A model generated the notes under the pieces. The model worked only from the letters and a program-made list of their open reading frames with translations, was not told the origin of the DNA and searched no databases. Made by a program: the position numbers and the translations under genes. This document shows, piece by piece, positions 30,020 through 44,365 of a DNA stretch of 64,000 nucleotides (positions are counted from its first letter, which is position 1; each line of letters starts with the position of its first letter). Source of the stretch: Streptomyces sp. SCL15-4 (GTDB taxonomy: Bacteria > Actinomycetota > Actinomycetes > Streptomycetales > Streptomycetaceae); assembly GCF_033366695.1 (NCBI RefSeq), contig NZ_JAOBTQ010000001.1, positions 3,658,001 to 3,722,000 on the forward strand. Reading direction: 5' to 3'.

Positions 30020-31219
30020 CTAGTTCGACGCGAGCAGCTTCAGCTCGGGGTGAGCGGTGCCGCCCTCGATGGCCGTGGAGGAGATGTGGGAGACCACGCG
30101 GTCGTCCACGGGGTCGTTCGCCGGGTCGTCGTGCACGACGAGGTGCTCGTACGTCGTCGCGCGCTGCGCCGGGACGCGGCCCGCCTTGCGGATCAGGTCG
30201 ATGATCTCCAGGCGGTTGGAGCGGTGCCTGGCGCCGGCCGAGGAGACCACGTTCTCCTCCAGCATGATCGAGCCGAGGTCGTCCGCGCCGTAGTGCAGGG
30301 ACAGCTGGCCGATCTCCTTGCCGGTGGTGAGCCAGGAGCCCTGGATGTGCCGGACGTTGTCCAGGAAGAGCCGGGCGATCGCGATCATCCGCAGGTACTC
30401 GAACAGGGTCGCCTGGGTGCGGCCCTTCAGGTGGTTGTTCTCGGGCTGGTAGGTGTACGGGATGAACGCGCGGAAGCCGCCCGTGCGGTCCTGTACGTCC
30501 CGGATCATCCGCAGGTGCTCGATGCGCTCGGCGTTGGTCTCGCCGGTGCCCATGAGCATGGTGGAGGTGGACTCCACGCCCAGCCGGTGCGCGGTCTCCA
30601 TGATCTCCAGCCAGCGTTCGCCGCTCTCCTTCAGCGGCGCGATGGCCTTGCGCGGCCGCTCCGGCAGCAGCTCGGCACCGGCGCCGGCGAAGGAGTCCAG
30701 GCCCGCCTCGTGGATCCGGGTGATGGCCTCCTCGACGGAGACGCCGCTGATCCGCGCCATGTGCTCGACCTCGGACGCGCCGAGGGAGTGGATCACCAGC
30801 TGCGGGAAGGCCTCCTTGATGGCCCGGAAGTGCTTCTCGTAGTACTCGACGCCGTAGTCCGGGTGGTGGCCGCCCTGGAACATGATCTGGGTGCCGCCCA
30901 GTTCGACGGTCTCCGCGCAGCGGCGCAGGATGTCGTCCAGGTCGCGGGTCCAGCCCTTCTCGGTGTCCTTGGGGGCCGCGTAGAAGGCGCAGAACTTGCA
31001 CGCCGTGACACACACGTTCGTGTAGTTGATGTTCCGCTCGATGATGTACGTGGCGATGTGCTCGGTGCCCGCGTACATGCGGCGGCGCACGGCGTCGGCG
31101 GCGGAGCCCAGGGCGTGCAGGGGGGCGTCACGGTAGAGGGCGAGCGCTTCCTCGGGGGTGATGCGTCCGCCCGCCGCGGCGCGGTCGAGGACGGACTGGA
31201 GGTCGGCCTTCTCGGTCAC
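30020..31219 (-). CDS. mqnC: Cyclic dehypoxanthinyl futalosine synthase
   Basis: A radical SAM enzyme (399 aa) that cyclises dehypoxanthine futalosine in the futalosine route to menaquinone. The cluster motif CVTACKFCAF (CX3CX2C) is at about residue 70, within NINYTNVCVTACKFCAF. The SAM-binding stretch QIMFQGGHHPDYG and the C-terminal LEENVVSSAGARH block typical of MqnC/MqnE follow. The GTG start at 31219 gives full family length. Its partner enzymes mqnA and mqnE are also in this window; mqnB and mqnD are not. Confidence 0.94.
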   Translation of the reverse strand: MTEKADLQSVLDRAAAGGRITPEEALALYRDAPLHALGSAADAVRRRMYAGTEHIATYIIERNINYTNVCVTACKFCAFYAAPKDTEKGWTRDLDDILRRCAETVELGGTQIMFQGGHHPDYGVEYYEKHFRAIKEAFPQLVIHSLGASEVEHMARISGVSVEEAITRIHEAGLDSFAGAGAELLPERPRKAIAPLKESGERWLEIMETAHRLGVESTSTMLMGTGETNAERIEHLRMIRDVQDRTGGFRAFIPYTYQPENNHLKGRTQATLFEYLRMIAIARLFLDNVRHIQGSWLTTGKEIGQLSLHYGADDLGSIMLEENVVSSAGARHRSNRLEIIDLIRKAGRVPAQRATTYEHLVVHDDPANDPVDDRVVSHISSTAIEGGTAHPELKLLASN

Positions 31220-31299
31220 CGGCGTCCCTTTCGCAAGGTTTCGTAAGGGGTTGTGGACGGACGACGTCAGCCTACGCCAGGCGGTTCCGGCGGCCGACG

Positions 31300-32451
31300 T
31301 CAGGCCGCGAACGCCCCGGTCAGCAGCCCGGCGAGGGTGCCGGCCAGCAGGAACGGGCCGAACGGCACGCCCGTCTTGCGGCCCGCGCGTCCGGCGAGGA
31401 CGAGGGCGCCGCCGTAGAGGGCGCCGAGCAGGAACGCGGCGAACGTGCCGAGCAGCACGGTGGGCCAGCCGTACCAGCCGAGCACGGCGCCCGCGCCGAC
31501 GGCCAGTTTGACGTCGCCGAAGCCCATGCCGTCCGGGTTGAGGAGGTGCAGCACGAGGTAGCCGGCGGCGAGGACGAGGGCGGCGCAGAGGGCGGTGGGC
31601 CAGTGGCCGGTGTGCTCGGGCAGCAGGGCGGCGAGGCCGAGCAGGGCGAGGGCGGCGGGGGCGAGCGGGAGGGTGAGCGGGTCGGGCAGCCGGCGCACCC
31701 GCAGATCCACGGCGGCGAGCAGCACCCCGACGGGCGCGAGCAGCAGCCAGACCGCCACTTCGGGCCGGGTACCGGTCGCCACGGCGAGAGCGGCACAGAC
31801 GAGAGCGGTGACGAGGGCGAGGAGCGAGGCGGAAGGCACGCCCCGCCCGGCGTGCCCGGAGGGCGTCCCGCTGTCGGCCGACGCCGTGTGTCCCTTGCCG
31901 CCGGCCGGCATGGAAGGCGCCCCGTCGTCGGCGGGCCCGGAAGGCATCCCGCTGCCGGCAGGCTCAGGGCGCGACCCACGGCCCCCGGCCCCGGAGGACG
32001 CCCTGGCGCCGGCCGGCCCGGAGGGGGCTCCCCCGTCGGCCGGCCGGGAAGGGGCTCCCTCGTGGGCGGGCCCGGAGCGGGCTCCCCCATGGGCGGACGC
32101 CTGTTGTGCCCCGCCGTCAGCCGACGCGGAAGGCATTCCACTGCCGGCCGGCCCGGAGGGCGCCTCGTCGTCGGGCGGGCCGGGGGGTGCCCCATCGCCG
32201 GACGGCCCGGAGGACCTCCCGTGGTGCGCGTCCCCTTCGGACTCCGCGCGTCCCTTGGCGCTCGCGCACTCCGCGCAGTTCGCGCTCCCCAGCCATCCCC
32301 GGACGGGGTGGACGCCGGCCGGGCAGCGGTCGCGCCACGGCTCGCCGTGGGGAACGGAGAAGCGGTACGCGGCGCGGGGCAGCAGCGCGCCCGCGAGGGC
32401 GCCCCACGCTCCGGCCGCGAGGACCAGCGACCCCGTGGTCGGCCCGGCCAT
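31300..32451 (-). CDS. A24 prepilin peptidase-like membrane protease with long low-complexity insert
   Basis: A type IV prepilin peptidase family protein (383 aa). A first helix and a short Cys-bearing segment (CPAGVHPVRGWLGSANCAEC) occupy residues 1-64. About residues 65-208 are a Gly/Pro/Ser/Ala-rich insert made of loose nine-residue units such as GGAPSGPAG and SGMPSGPAD. The catalytic membrane domain follows, with the first Asp in AVDLRVRRLPDPLT and the second in GMGFGDVKLAVGAG. The domain would cut and perhaps methylate prepilin-like leaders, as in Streptomyces pilus or Tad systems, but no pilin genes are adjacent. ATG 32451 starts at the first helix. The family normally lacks this insert. 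Confidence 0.8.
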   Translation of the reverse strand: MAGPTTGSLVLAAGAWGALAGALLPRAAYRFSVPHGEPWRDRCPAGVHPVRGWLGSANCAECASAKGRAESEGDAHHGRSSGPSGDGAPPGPPDDEAPSGPAGSGMPSASADGGAQQASAHGGARSGPAHEGAPSRPADGGAPSGPAGARASSGAGGRGSRPEPAGSGMPSGPADDGAPSMPAGGKGHTASADSGTPSGHAGRGVPSASLLALVTALVCAALAVATGTRPEVAVWLLLAPVGVLLAAVDLRVRRLPDPLTLPLAPAALALLGLAALLPEHTGHWPTALCAALVLAAGYLVLHLLNPDGMGFGDVKLAVGAGAVLGWYGWPTVLLGTFAAFLLGALYGGALVLAGRAGRKTGVPFGPFLLAGTLAGLLTGAFAA

Positions 32452-32486
32452 GTGCCCCACCCCTCCTTCTCCCGGACCGCCGGCGC

Positions 32487-33344
<858 letters not shown>

Positions 33345-33436
33345 CTAGCTCCCGTCCCGTACGGCACCTGGACCACCCCGACCCCGAACGGCCCAGCGGA
33401 CGTTCAAACATTCGGGTGAAGTGATCTTGACCTCTA

Positions 33437-33464
33437 TTGCTTTCCGGCGCCCGCGTGCTAGGCT
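33437..33464 (+). promoter_or_regulatory. Probable vegetative promoter of the cold-shock gene
   Basis: TTGCTT and TAGGCT are spaced by 16 bases, fitting a HrdB-type promoter. A start near 33471 would give an untranslated leader of about 150 bases, as is usual for cold-shock mRNAs. Confidence 0.5.
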
Positions 33465-33620
33465 CGCCGCAAGTTGCAGTTTGGTTTCCCTTGCAGTACA
33501 GAGCCTGCGGAGCATGTGACCGCGGGCTCTCGTCGTTTTCAGAAGTATGCAGTGATGCGGCACCGTTTCACACTTGCAGGTTCTGGAGCAGGGCAACCCT
33601 TTTGGGCCCAAGGAGGGCTT

Positions 33621-33824
33621 ATGGCTACCGGAACCGTTAAGTGGTTCAACGCCGAAAAGGGCTTTGGCTTCATCGCCCAGGAAGGCGGCGGCCCCGACGT
33701 CTTCGTTCACTACTCCGCGATCAACGCCAGCGGCTTCCGCTCCCTGGAGGAGAACCAGGCGGTGACCTTCGACGTCACGCAGGGCCCGAAGGGCCCGCAG
33801 GCGGAGAACGTCACCCCCGCCTGA
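33621..33824 (+). CDS. Cold-shock protein, CspA family
   Basis: A small single OB-fold nucleic-acid chaperone (67 aa). Both RNA-binding motifs are intact: [11 protein letters not shown] (RNP1) and VFVHYSAI (RNP2), in the standard [17 protein letters not shown] start. ATG 33621 follows AAGGAGGGCTT, an excellent ribosome site; the longer upstream frame is the leader. A promoter, long leader and strong terminator make it a complete monocistronic unit. Confidence 0.96.
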   Translation: MATGTVKWFNAEKGFGFIAQEGGGPDVFVHYSAINASGFRSLEENQAVTFDVTQGPKGPQAENVTPA

Positions 33825-33860
33825 TTCCTGCCTGATCGCAGAACCTGAGCGCAGTACCCA

Positions 33861-33900
33861 AGGAGCCCCGCGCCACCCGGCGACGGGGCTCCTGCCTTTT
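33861..33900 (+). terminator. Intrinsic terminator of the cold-shock gene
   Basis: AGGAGCCCCG pairs perfectly with CGGGGCTCCT around a 13-base loop and is followed by GCCTTTT, a canonical rho-independent terminator. Confidence 0.9.
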
Positions 33901-33961
33901 CCCGTTCATTTCCCGTTCACGGACCGCACCGGCCTCACCGGACCCGTGCGTCCCGGAACTC

Positions 33962-34528
33962 TCACACGTGCTGCATGACGAGCACGAACTTCGTCCCGGC
34001 CGCGAGCGCCTCGTACGCGTGCGGCACGTCGCCCCGGTACGACATGTAGTCCCCCGGCCCCAGTTCCACGGCCTCCCCGCGCGGCCCCGCTTTCACCCGG
34101 CCCTCGCTCACCACGATGTGTTCCACGGTCCCCGGAATATGCGGTTCTGAATCCCGTACGGTGCCCGGCTCCAGCCAGACGAAATACAGGTCCCGGCGGG
34201 CCCCTGGCGGACAGGCGGAGAGCAGCGAGGCCAGGTAGTCGGCCTGCTCGGAGTGGACCGCGGGCCCCTGACCGGCCCGGATCACCCGTACGGGTTGCAC
34301 CGGCGGCTCGACCAGCGCGCTGAACGGCACGCCGAGCGCCACCGCGAGCGCCCAGAGGGTCTCCATGCTCGGGTTCCCGCTCGCCGCCTCCAGCTGGGAC
34401 AGCGTGGACTTGGCGACGCCGGCACGCCTGGCCAGCTCGGACAGGGACAGCCCGGCACGGCCGCGCTCCCGCTTCAGGGAGGCGGCGATCCATTCCAGGG
34501 GGAGTCGGGCGGGGGTGGCCTCGGACAT
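33962..34528 (-). CDS. XRE-family regulator with C-terminal cupin
   Basis: A DNA-binding regulator (188 aa). The helix-turn-helix is at about residues 12-65 (LSLSELARRAGVAKSTLSQLE, a typical XRE helix pair). A cupin_2 sensor domain is at about residues 105-185 (EHIVVSEGRVKAGPRGE and PGDYMSYRGDVPHAYEA, with His in the metal site). ATG 34528 has GGAG nine bases upstream. It is divergent from azlCD across a 40-base gap containing a 14-base palindrome, so it probably controls itself and the exporter, with an amino acid as likely effector. Confidence 0.88.
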   Translation of the reverse strand: MSEATPARLPLEWIAASLKRERGRAGLSLSELARRAGVAKSTLSQLEAASGNPSMETLWALAVALGVPFSALVEPPVQPVRVIRAGQGPAVHSEQADYLASLLSACPPGARRDLYFVWLEPGTVRDSEPHIPGTVEHIVVSEGRVKAGPRGEAVELGPGDYMSYRGDVPHAYEALAAGTKFVLVMQHV

Positions 34529-34542
34529 GTCGTTCGCTCCAT

Positions 34543-34556
34543 CACACGATCGTGTG
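34543..34556. promoter_or_regulatory. Perfect 14-base palindrome, likely XRE operator
   Basis: CACACGATCGTGTG lies in the 40-base gap between the divergent XRE-cupin and azlC starts, so a bound dimer would block both promoters. Confidence 0.65.
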
Positions 34557-34568
34557 CCTTGACGGACA

Positions 34569-35312
34569 ATGTGCTCAGCGTTCATCGTAGAAAACGTGCG
34601 TTCGACACAGCGAACGGGCCCCGCCGGGCCCGCAGACAGCGCCGACGACCGCGCCCTCGTCAGGGACAGCGCGCTCGTCTGGCTGGCCGGTGGCATCGTC
34701 GGCGTGTCCTTCGGTGCCGTGTCGGTCGCGGGCGGCCTGCCCCTGTGGGTGCCGGTGCTGATGTCCGTGGTGGTGTACGCGGGAGCGGCCCAGTTCAGCG
34801 CGGTGGGCGTGCTGTTCGCCGGCGGCGGCCCGGCCGCGGCCGTGACCGCCGGGCTGCTGCTCAACACCCGGACGGCCGCCTTCAGTCTGGCCGTGGCCGA
34901 GGTCCTCGGCTCTGGCCGCGCGAGCCGGTTCCTCGGCGCCCACCTGGTCACGGACGAGACGGTCGCCTTCGCCCTCGCCCAGCCGGACCCGGTCCGGCGG
35001 CGCCGGGCGTTCTGGACCGTCGGACTCGGCCTGTTCGCGGTGTGGAACCTCGGCGTGCTGGCCGGCGCCCTCGCGGGCAGCGTGCTCGGCGACACCTCTC
35101 GCTACGGCCTGGACGCCGCCTTCCCGGCCGTCCTGGCAGCCCTGGTCCTGCCCGCCCTGCGCGCGGACGCGACGGTACGGCGGTGCGCGCTGCCCGGCGC
35201 CGCGCTCGCCCTCGCGGTCACGCCCGCCGTCCCCGCCGGGGTCCCGGTGCTGCTCGCGCTGGCCGGCCTGTTCCTGCACAGACGCCCCGCCGTACCGGGC
35301 GGCGCCGTATGA
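34569..35312 (+). CDS. azlC: AzlC-type branched-chain amino acid exporter subunit
   Basis: The large subunit of a LIV-E family amino acid exporter (247 aa). About six hydrophobic segments are seen, beginning LVWLAGGIVGVSFGAVSV. Conserved AzlC blocks are VVYAGAAQFSAVG, LNTRTAAFSLAVA and HLVTDETVAFALA. ATG 34569 is the likely start, though a GTG at 34593 is possible; neither has a strong ribosome site. The stop overlaps the azlD start by four bases. Confidence 0.88.
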   Translation: MCSAFIVENVRSTQRTGPAGPADSADDRALVRDSALVWLAGGIVGVSFGAVSVAGGLPLWVPVLMSVVVYAGAAQFSAVGVLFAGGGPAAAVTAGLLLNTRTAAFSLAVAEVLGSGRASRFLGAHLVTDETVAFALAQPDPVRRRRAFWTVGLGLFAVWNLGVLAGALAGSVLGDTSRYGLDAAFPAVLAALVLPALRADATVRRCALPGAALALAVTPAVPAGVPVLLALAGLFLHRRPAVPGGAV

Positions 35313-35619
35313 ACGCCACCGTGACCGTGATCCTCGCCCTGGCCGTCGGCACGTACGCCTTCCGGCTGGTGGGCCCGGTCCTGCACGGCCGGGTCACGGT
35401 CCCGGCCCGGGTGCAGGAGCTGGCGTCGGCGGGCGCGGTGGTGCTGCTGGCCGCTCTGCTGGCCACCGGCGCGCTGACCGAATCCGGGGGCCTCGCGGGC
35501 TGGGCCCGTCCGGCCGGGGTGCTGGTGGGCGCGGCGCTGGCCTGGCGGCGGGCCCCGTTCGGCGCGGTGGTCGTGGCCGCCGCCGCGACGACGGCGCTGC
35601 TGCGGCTGGCCGGAGTGGG

Positions 35620-35623
<4 letters not shown>
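35309..35623 (+). CDS. azlD: AzlD-type branched-chain amino acid exporter subunit
   Basis: The small partner (104 aa) of AzlC, with about three to four membrane helices. AzlD features visible are TYAFRLVGPVL near the start and a final alanine-rich helix with ALLRLAGVG. ATG 35309 overlaps the azlC stop (ATGA), so the two are translationally coupled. It overlaps the end of the convergent kinase gene by four bases. Confidence 0.88.
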
Positions 35624-37266
<1,643 letters not shown>

Positions 37267-37350
37267 CGGCCCCTGCCCCCCACGTCATGTTCCCGCCAAC
37301 GGCAGCCAGACTACGGGGCTTGCGGGCACGGCCCGCTAGGGTCCCTCCTC

Positions 37351-37980
37351 ATGACCGGCACCCGCGCCTTCTACGACACCATCGCCGAGGACTACGCCGT
37401 CCGCTTCCGCGACCAGCTCGCGCACCGGCCCCTGGAGCGGGCCCTGCTCGCCGCGTACGCCGAACAGGTCGGGCCCATGGGCCCGGTCGCCGACCTCGGC
37501 TGCGGTCCCGGCGAGATCACCGCGCACCTCGACGGGCTCGGTCTGTCCGTGTCCGGCCTCGATCTGTCCGAGTCGATGATCGCCGTCGCCCGCCGCAGGT
37601 ATCCGGAGCTGCGGTTCGAGCAGGGCTCGATGAGGTCGCTGTCCTCGGCGGACGGTTCGCTGGCCGGAGTGGTCTCCTGGTACTCCAGCATCCACACGCC
37701 CGCGGACGAACTTCCCTCGCTCTTCTCCGAGTTCCACCGGGTCCTCGCTCCCGGCGGCCGGCTGCTGCTCGCCTTCCAGGCCGGCGACGAACCGTTGCAC
37801 CTCGACCGGCCGTGGGGCCACCCCGTCTCCCTGGACTTCCACCGCCGCCGTCCCGAGCGGATGGCGGAGCTGCTGAGGGGCGCCGGTTTCGCCGTGCATT
37901 CCAGCACGGTGCGGGAGCGGGTGGCCGAACACGGGGAGTCGGCCCCGCAGGCGTTCCTCCTGGCCCGGAAGGACGGCTGA
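37351..37980 (+). CDS. Class I SAM-dependent methyltransferase
   Basis: A cytoplasmic small-molecule methyltransferase (209 aa). Motif I VADLGCGPGEIT is near residue 50, the acidic post-I residue is in VSGLDLSESMIAVAR, and the post-II region LAPGGRLLLAFQAG follows. The start at 37351 is preceded by a weak CCTCCTC-rich stretch. The substrate is unknown. A near-identical family is widespread in Streptomyces outside clusters. Confidence 0.85.
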   Translation: MTGTRAFYDTIAEDYAVRFRDQLAHRPLERALLAAYAEQVGPMGPVADLGCGPGEITAHLDGLGLSVSGLDLSESMIAVARRRYPELRFEQGSMRSLSSADGSLAGVVSWYSSIHTPADELPSLFSEFHRVLAPGGRLLLAFQAGDEPLHLDRPWGHPVSLDFHRRRPERMAELLRGAGFAVHSSTVRERVAEHGESAPQAFLLARKDG

Positions 37981-37986
37981 GGGGGC

Positions 37987-41209
<3,223 letters not shown>

Positions 41210-41246
41210 AGGTGTCTCCTGACAAGGTGGACGGGGGGAAGGGGGC

Positions 41247-42074
41247 TCAGCGGGCGAGGCCGGCGAGGACCTCCGCGTCGCCCTTCGGGTCGTAGGAACG
41301 GGGCGCGGCGGAGTCCCACTCGTCGAAGTGGAGCAGGACGAGCACGGAGCCGCGCCGGACGGCGTAGACGTGGTTGGCCTGGGCGCCGGGGGCCGACAGG
41401 CCCTGTACGGCCGTCCAGGCGCGGGACCAGGCGGCGGTCTCCCCGGCGGTGGCGGTCTGCCGGACCCGGGCGTCGGCGGCGAGCCCGTACCGCTTCTGGA
41501 GCGTTCGGCTGGTGGCCTCGCAGTCCTTCATGCCGGCGAGGACCTCGCGGTAGGCGGCCCGGGCCGAGGCGGCGTCCCGGAAGCCGAGGGAGTCCTGGAC
41601 CGCCGGCGTCCTGTGCGCGCTGATGAACCCCTGCTGCTGCCAGCCGGTGGCTCCGCGCACGGTCACGCACTCGTTGAGCTGGAACTCCGGGCCCGGCCGC
41701 CGGGTGCTGGGCGGGGCCAGCTCCTTCCACTTCTGCGCGGTGTGGTCCGGAAGCCGGCGGGCGGTGACCCGGGTCGCGGCGAGCGCCTTCTCCCCGGCGG
41801 ATCCGGGCGCGCGTGCCGCCGGTGTCGTGGCGGGCGCCGCCTTCTCGGCCGCGGCGGCAGGCGGTGCCTGGGTGGCGGCCGGCGTGGTGGCCGGGGCGCT
41901 CGGGACGGCCGGGGCGGTCGTGTGGTGTTCAGCGGTGGCCGCCGCGACCGGCGGTGCCGGGTCCTCGGACGCGTCGGCGTGGTCGGTCACCGCGTAGACG
42001 GCGGTGGCGGCGAGTACGCCCGCTCCGGCCAGGACGGCGAGCCGGACGGAGCGGGACGAGATGGTCAGGGCCAT
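41247..42074 (-). CDS. Secreted or anchored protein of unknown function
   Basis: A 275-aa protein with an N-terminal hydrophobic helix (VRLAVLAGAGVLAATAVYAV, about residues 10-30). A long Ala/Pro/Thr-rich linker reaches about residue 95, then a globular domain of about 170 residues. The domain has two Cys (FQLNECVTV and AGMKDCEAT), in a layout reminiscent of PknH-type external sensor domains. I do not recognise the family. ATG 42074 is preferred; the frame is open to 42140. It lies 37 bases upstream of the NlpC-propeller gene in the same direction and may be co-transcribed with it. Confidence 0.7.
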   Translation of the reverse strand: MALTISSRSVRLAVLAGAGVLAATAVYAVTDHADASEDPAPPVAAATAEHHTTAPAVPSAPATTPAATQAPPAAAAEKAAPATTPAARAPGSAGEKALAATRVTARRLPDHTAQKWKELAPPSTRRPGPEFQLNECVTVRGATGWQQQGFISAHRTPAVQDSLGFRDAASARAAYREVLAGMKDCEATSRTLQKRYGLAADARVRQTATAGETAAWSRAWTAVQGLSAPGAQANHVYAVRRGSVLVLLHFDEWDSAAPRSYDPKGDAEVLAGLAR

Positions 42075-42203
42075 GACAGACAGGCCCGAGTGTCGAAGGT
42101 GCGCATGAGTACCCCACGAAGCATGGATGTGAGCGATCAAGTGGCCCGGCCGGTGCCTGATCGACTATGCCCGCAGGATCGTCGGCCGTCGTTCGCGGTG
42201 AGT

Positions 42204-43214
42204 TCACACCTTGTTCGCAACGCGTGCACGACGCGGCTCCGGCAGCGCCTGGCAGCGGAACTCCTTCGGCGAGATCCCGTAGGCGGCGCGGAAGGCCCGG
42301 GTGAAGTCCGAGGCCCGGGGCAGCCCCCAGCGCGCCGCGATGGTGTGGATCGGCGTGCCCCGCAGCAAGGGGTCGGCCAGGTCCCGGCGCGCGCCTTCGA
42401 GCCGCCGCCGGCGGATCCACGCCGCGACCGGCTCCCCCTGCGACCACTGCCGGAAGATCCGGTGCAGATAGCTGAGCGAGATGTGGTGCGCGGCGGCGAT
42501 CACCGGCGGCGACAGCTCCGGATCGTGCAGGTTCTGCTTGATGAACGCCAGGATGCGTTCCGCCATGACCCGGTGCCGGGCCTCCGGCGCCAGCGCGGCC
42601 TCCGCCTCCGCGAGCTGGGCCAGCCACGCCGACAGCAGATCCAGTACGACCGCCCCCAGGCGCGGCGCGTCGGCCGGCCGCAGTGTGTCCGCCTGGCGCT
42701 CCAGACCGGCCAGCATCTGCGTCAGCAGCGCCCCCGTGCCGTCCTGCCCCGGCAGCCCCCGCCCGAGCAGCTCCCCTATCCGGTGCGGGGGCAAGGGCAG
42801 CAGCGCCTTCGGGAAGTCCACGCCGATCCCCCTGGCGAGGCGGAGTTCCCCGTCGCCCCCTGTCCGCAGGTCGTACGGCCGCGAGCTGTCGACCACGTGC
42901 AGGTCTCCCGGGCGCAGCGCGCCGCTCCGCCCGGCGTGGTCCAGGACCATGTCCCCGTCGAGCAGCAGCGTCAGGTGGTAGCGCTCGCGGTCCGTCCCGC
43001 GCACCATCCGCGCGCTGCGCCAGTAGCGCGCCGGGGCACACGCCATCGGCAGCACCGTCACCGGTCCCAGCTCCATCAGCCGGCCCTCGGCCCGGTAGTC
43101 CCGGGCATACGCGCTCGCGACCTCGCTGGCACGGCTGCGGTCGAGCATCGCGCGCCAGCGGTCGAATCTGTCCTCCGCGGGCATGTCCTCGCTGCGGAAC
43201 GTCAATCCGATCAT
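42204..43214 (-). CDS. AraC-family transcriptional regulator
   Basis: A regulator (336 aa) with an N-terminal AraC-binding-like domain (about residues 30-200; MACAPARYWRSARMVRG, LRPGDLHVVDSSRPYDL). A C-terminal double helix-turn-helix covers about residues 225-320 (ISLSYLHRIFRQWSQGEPVAAW, then RGTPIHTIAARWGLPRASDFTRAFR). This is the AraC-N/HTH_18 architecture typical of the ripA/feaR-like group, whose effectors are often aromatic or amine compounds. No divergent target gene is adjacent; downstream in the same direction is the secreted unknown. Confidence 0.9.
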   Translation of the reverse strand: MIGLTFRSEDMPAEDRFDRWRAMLDRSRASEVASAYARDYRAEGRLMELGPVTVLPMACAPARYWRSARMVRGTDRERYHLTLLLDGDMVLDHAGRSGALRPGDLHVVDSSRPYDLRTGGDGELRLARGIGVDFPKALLPLPPHRIGELLGRGLPGQDGTGALLTQMLAGLERQADTLRPADAPRLGAVVLDLLSAWLAQLAEAEAALAPEARHRVMAERILAFIKQNLHDPELSPPVIAAAHHISLSYLHRIFRQWSQGEPVAAWIRRRRLEGARRDLADPLLRGTPIHTIAARWGLPRASDFTRAFRAAYGISPKEFRCQALPEPRRARVANKV

Positions 43215-43271
43215 TCGCCTCGCCTTAAACAGGGTGACTGACCTGCGAAGACGAGACCGCTCAGACCGACG

Positions 43272-44195
43272 TCAGGTTGTAGCGCCCCGAAGGGTGTGCG
43301 GCCGGGATGTTTCCCAGCGCACGGGAGCGACCGTGTCCGCGAAGGCGCGGGCCGGCGGGCTGAGGGCGTCCCAGCGGCGGACGGCCCAGCCGACGGGGAG
43401 GGGACGGAGGCCGGGCAGCGGGATCAGCCGCAGCGGGCCGTCGCCGGGGACGGGCAGGCCGGGCACGGCGGGGACGACCGCCCTGCCGACGCCCAGTTCG
43501 GCGAGGAGGAGGGCGGTGTCCCAGTCCGCGACGCTCGGCTCGTGGGCGAACCGCACGCCCCGTTCCGCGCAGGCCGCTTCGAGGTGGGCGGCGGAGGCGG
43601 AGTTGGGCGGAAGCCGGATGAGCCGGGTGCCGGCCAGTTCGGCGGGGTCGAGGTGGGCGCGGGCGGAGAGGGGGTCGTCGGCGGGTACGGCGAGGAGCCA
43701 GGGCAGTTCCACGACGGTCCGCTGTTCGATGCCGCGGACCGGCGGGCCGATGGTGATCCAGGCGAGGTCCAGGGTGCCGTCGGCGAGGGCGTCGAAGCTG
43801 CCCCGGCCCGAACTGACCGTGCGGAACTCCAGGTTGACCTTGGGATGACGGCGGCGGAAGGCCACGACGGCGTCGGACATGAAGTGCCGGACGGTCGTGG
43901 CGCCCGTGGCCACGCGGACGTGTCCGCTGTGGCCGTCGAGGAGGTCGCGGAGCTGCCGTACGGCCAGGTCGAGGCCGTTGATGCCCTCGGCCGCCGCCAT
44001 CTCCAGTATCCGGCCGGCCTGGGTCGGCACGACCCCGCGCGGCCTGCGCTCCAGCAGGGCGACGCCGGTCTCCCGCTCCAGCCGCTTCACGTGCTGGCTG
44101 ACGGCGGACTGGGTGCGGCCGAGGTCCCGGGCGACCGAACTGAGGCTGCCCGCGCGGCACACGGCCACGAACACACGGAGATCGTCCAGAGTCAT
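43272..44195 (-). CDS. LysR-family transcriptional regulator
   Basis: A LysR-type regulator (307 aa). The winged HTH is at residues 1-60 (LDDLRVFVAVCRAGSLSSVARDLG family pattern, QSAVSQHVKRLERETG). The effector-binding domain is at about residues 90-295. ATG 44195 is chosen; the frame opens with a TTG three codons earlier. A CCCAAG-N6-CTTGGG palindrome lies just upstream of the start and suits a LysR autoregulatory site. No divergent enzyme gene is adjacent. Confidence 0.9.
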   Translation of the reverse strand: MTLDDLRVFVAVCRAGSLSSVARDLGRTQSAVSQHVKRLERETGVALLERRPRGVVPTQAGRILEMAAAEGINGLDLAVRQLRDLLDGHSGHVRVATGATTVRHFMSDAVVAFRRRHPKVNLEFRTVSSGRGSFDALADGTLDLAWITIGPPVRGIEQRTVVELPWLLAVPADDPLSARAHLDPAELAGTRLIRLPPNSASAAHLEAACAERGVRFAHEPSVADWDTALLLAELGVGRAVVPAVPGLPVPGDGPLRLIPLPGLRPLPVGWAVRRWDALSPPARAFADTVAPVRWETSRPHTLRGATT

Positions 44196-44199
44196 AAGA

Positions 44200-44217
44200 C
44201 CCAAGTTAATGCTTGGG
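44200..44217. promoter_or_regulatory. Palindrome at the LysR start, likely autoregulatory operator
   Basis: CCCAAG and CTTGGG are separated by six bases (TTAATG), fitting the general T-N11-A shape of LysR sites, five bases before the start codon. Confidence 0.5.
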
Positions 44218-44365
44218 CCTGGGAAGAAAACCCCAGGATTGACTGGGTGTTGGCGTCGTACGAGGATCGTGTCAGGGCCGCGACCGACCCAGGCGGCAAC
44301 CCGCTCCCCGCCCCGCCGAGTCCGGACGACGCGGGATGTGCGGGGAGCGGGTGCCGACCGAACGG

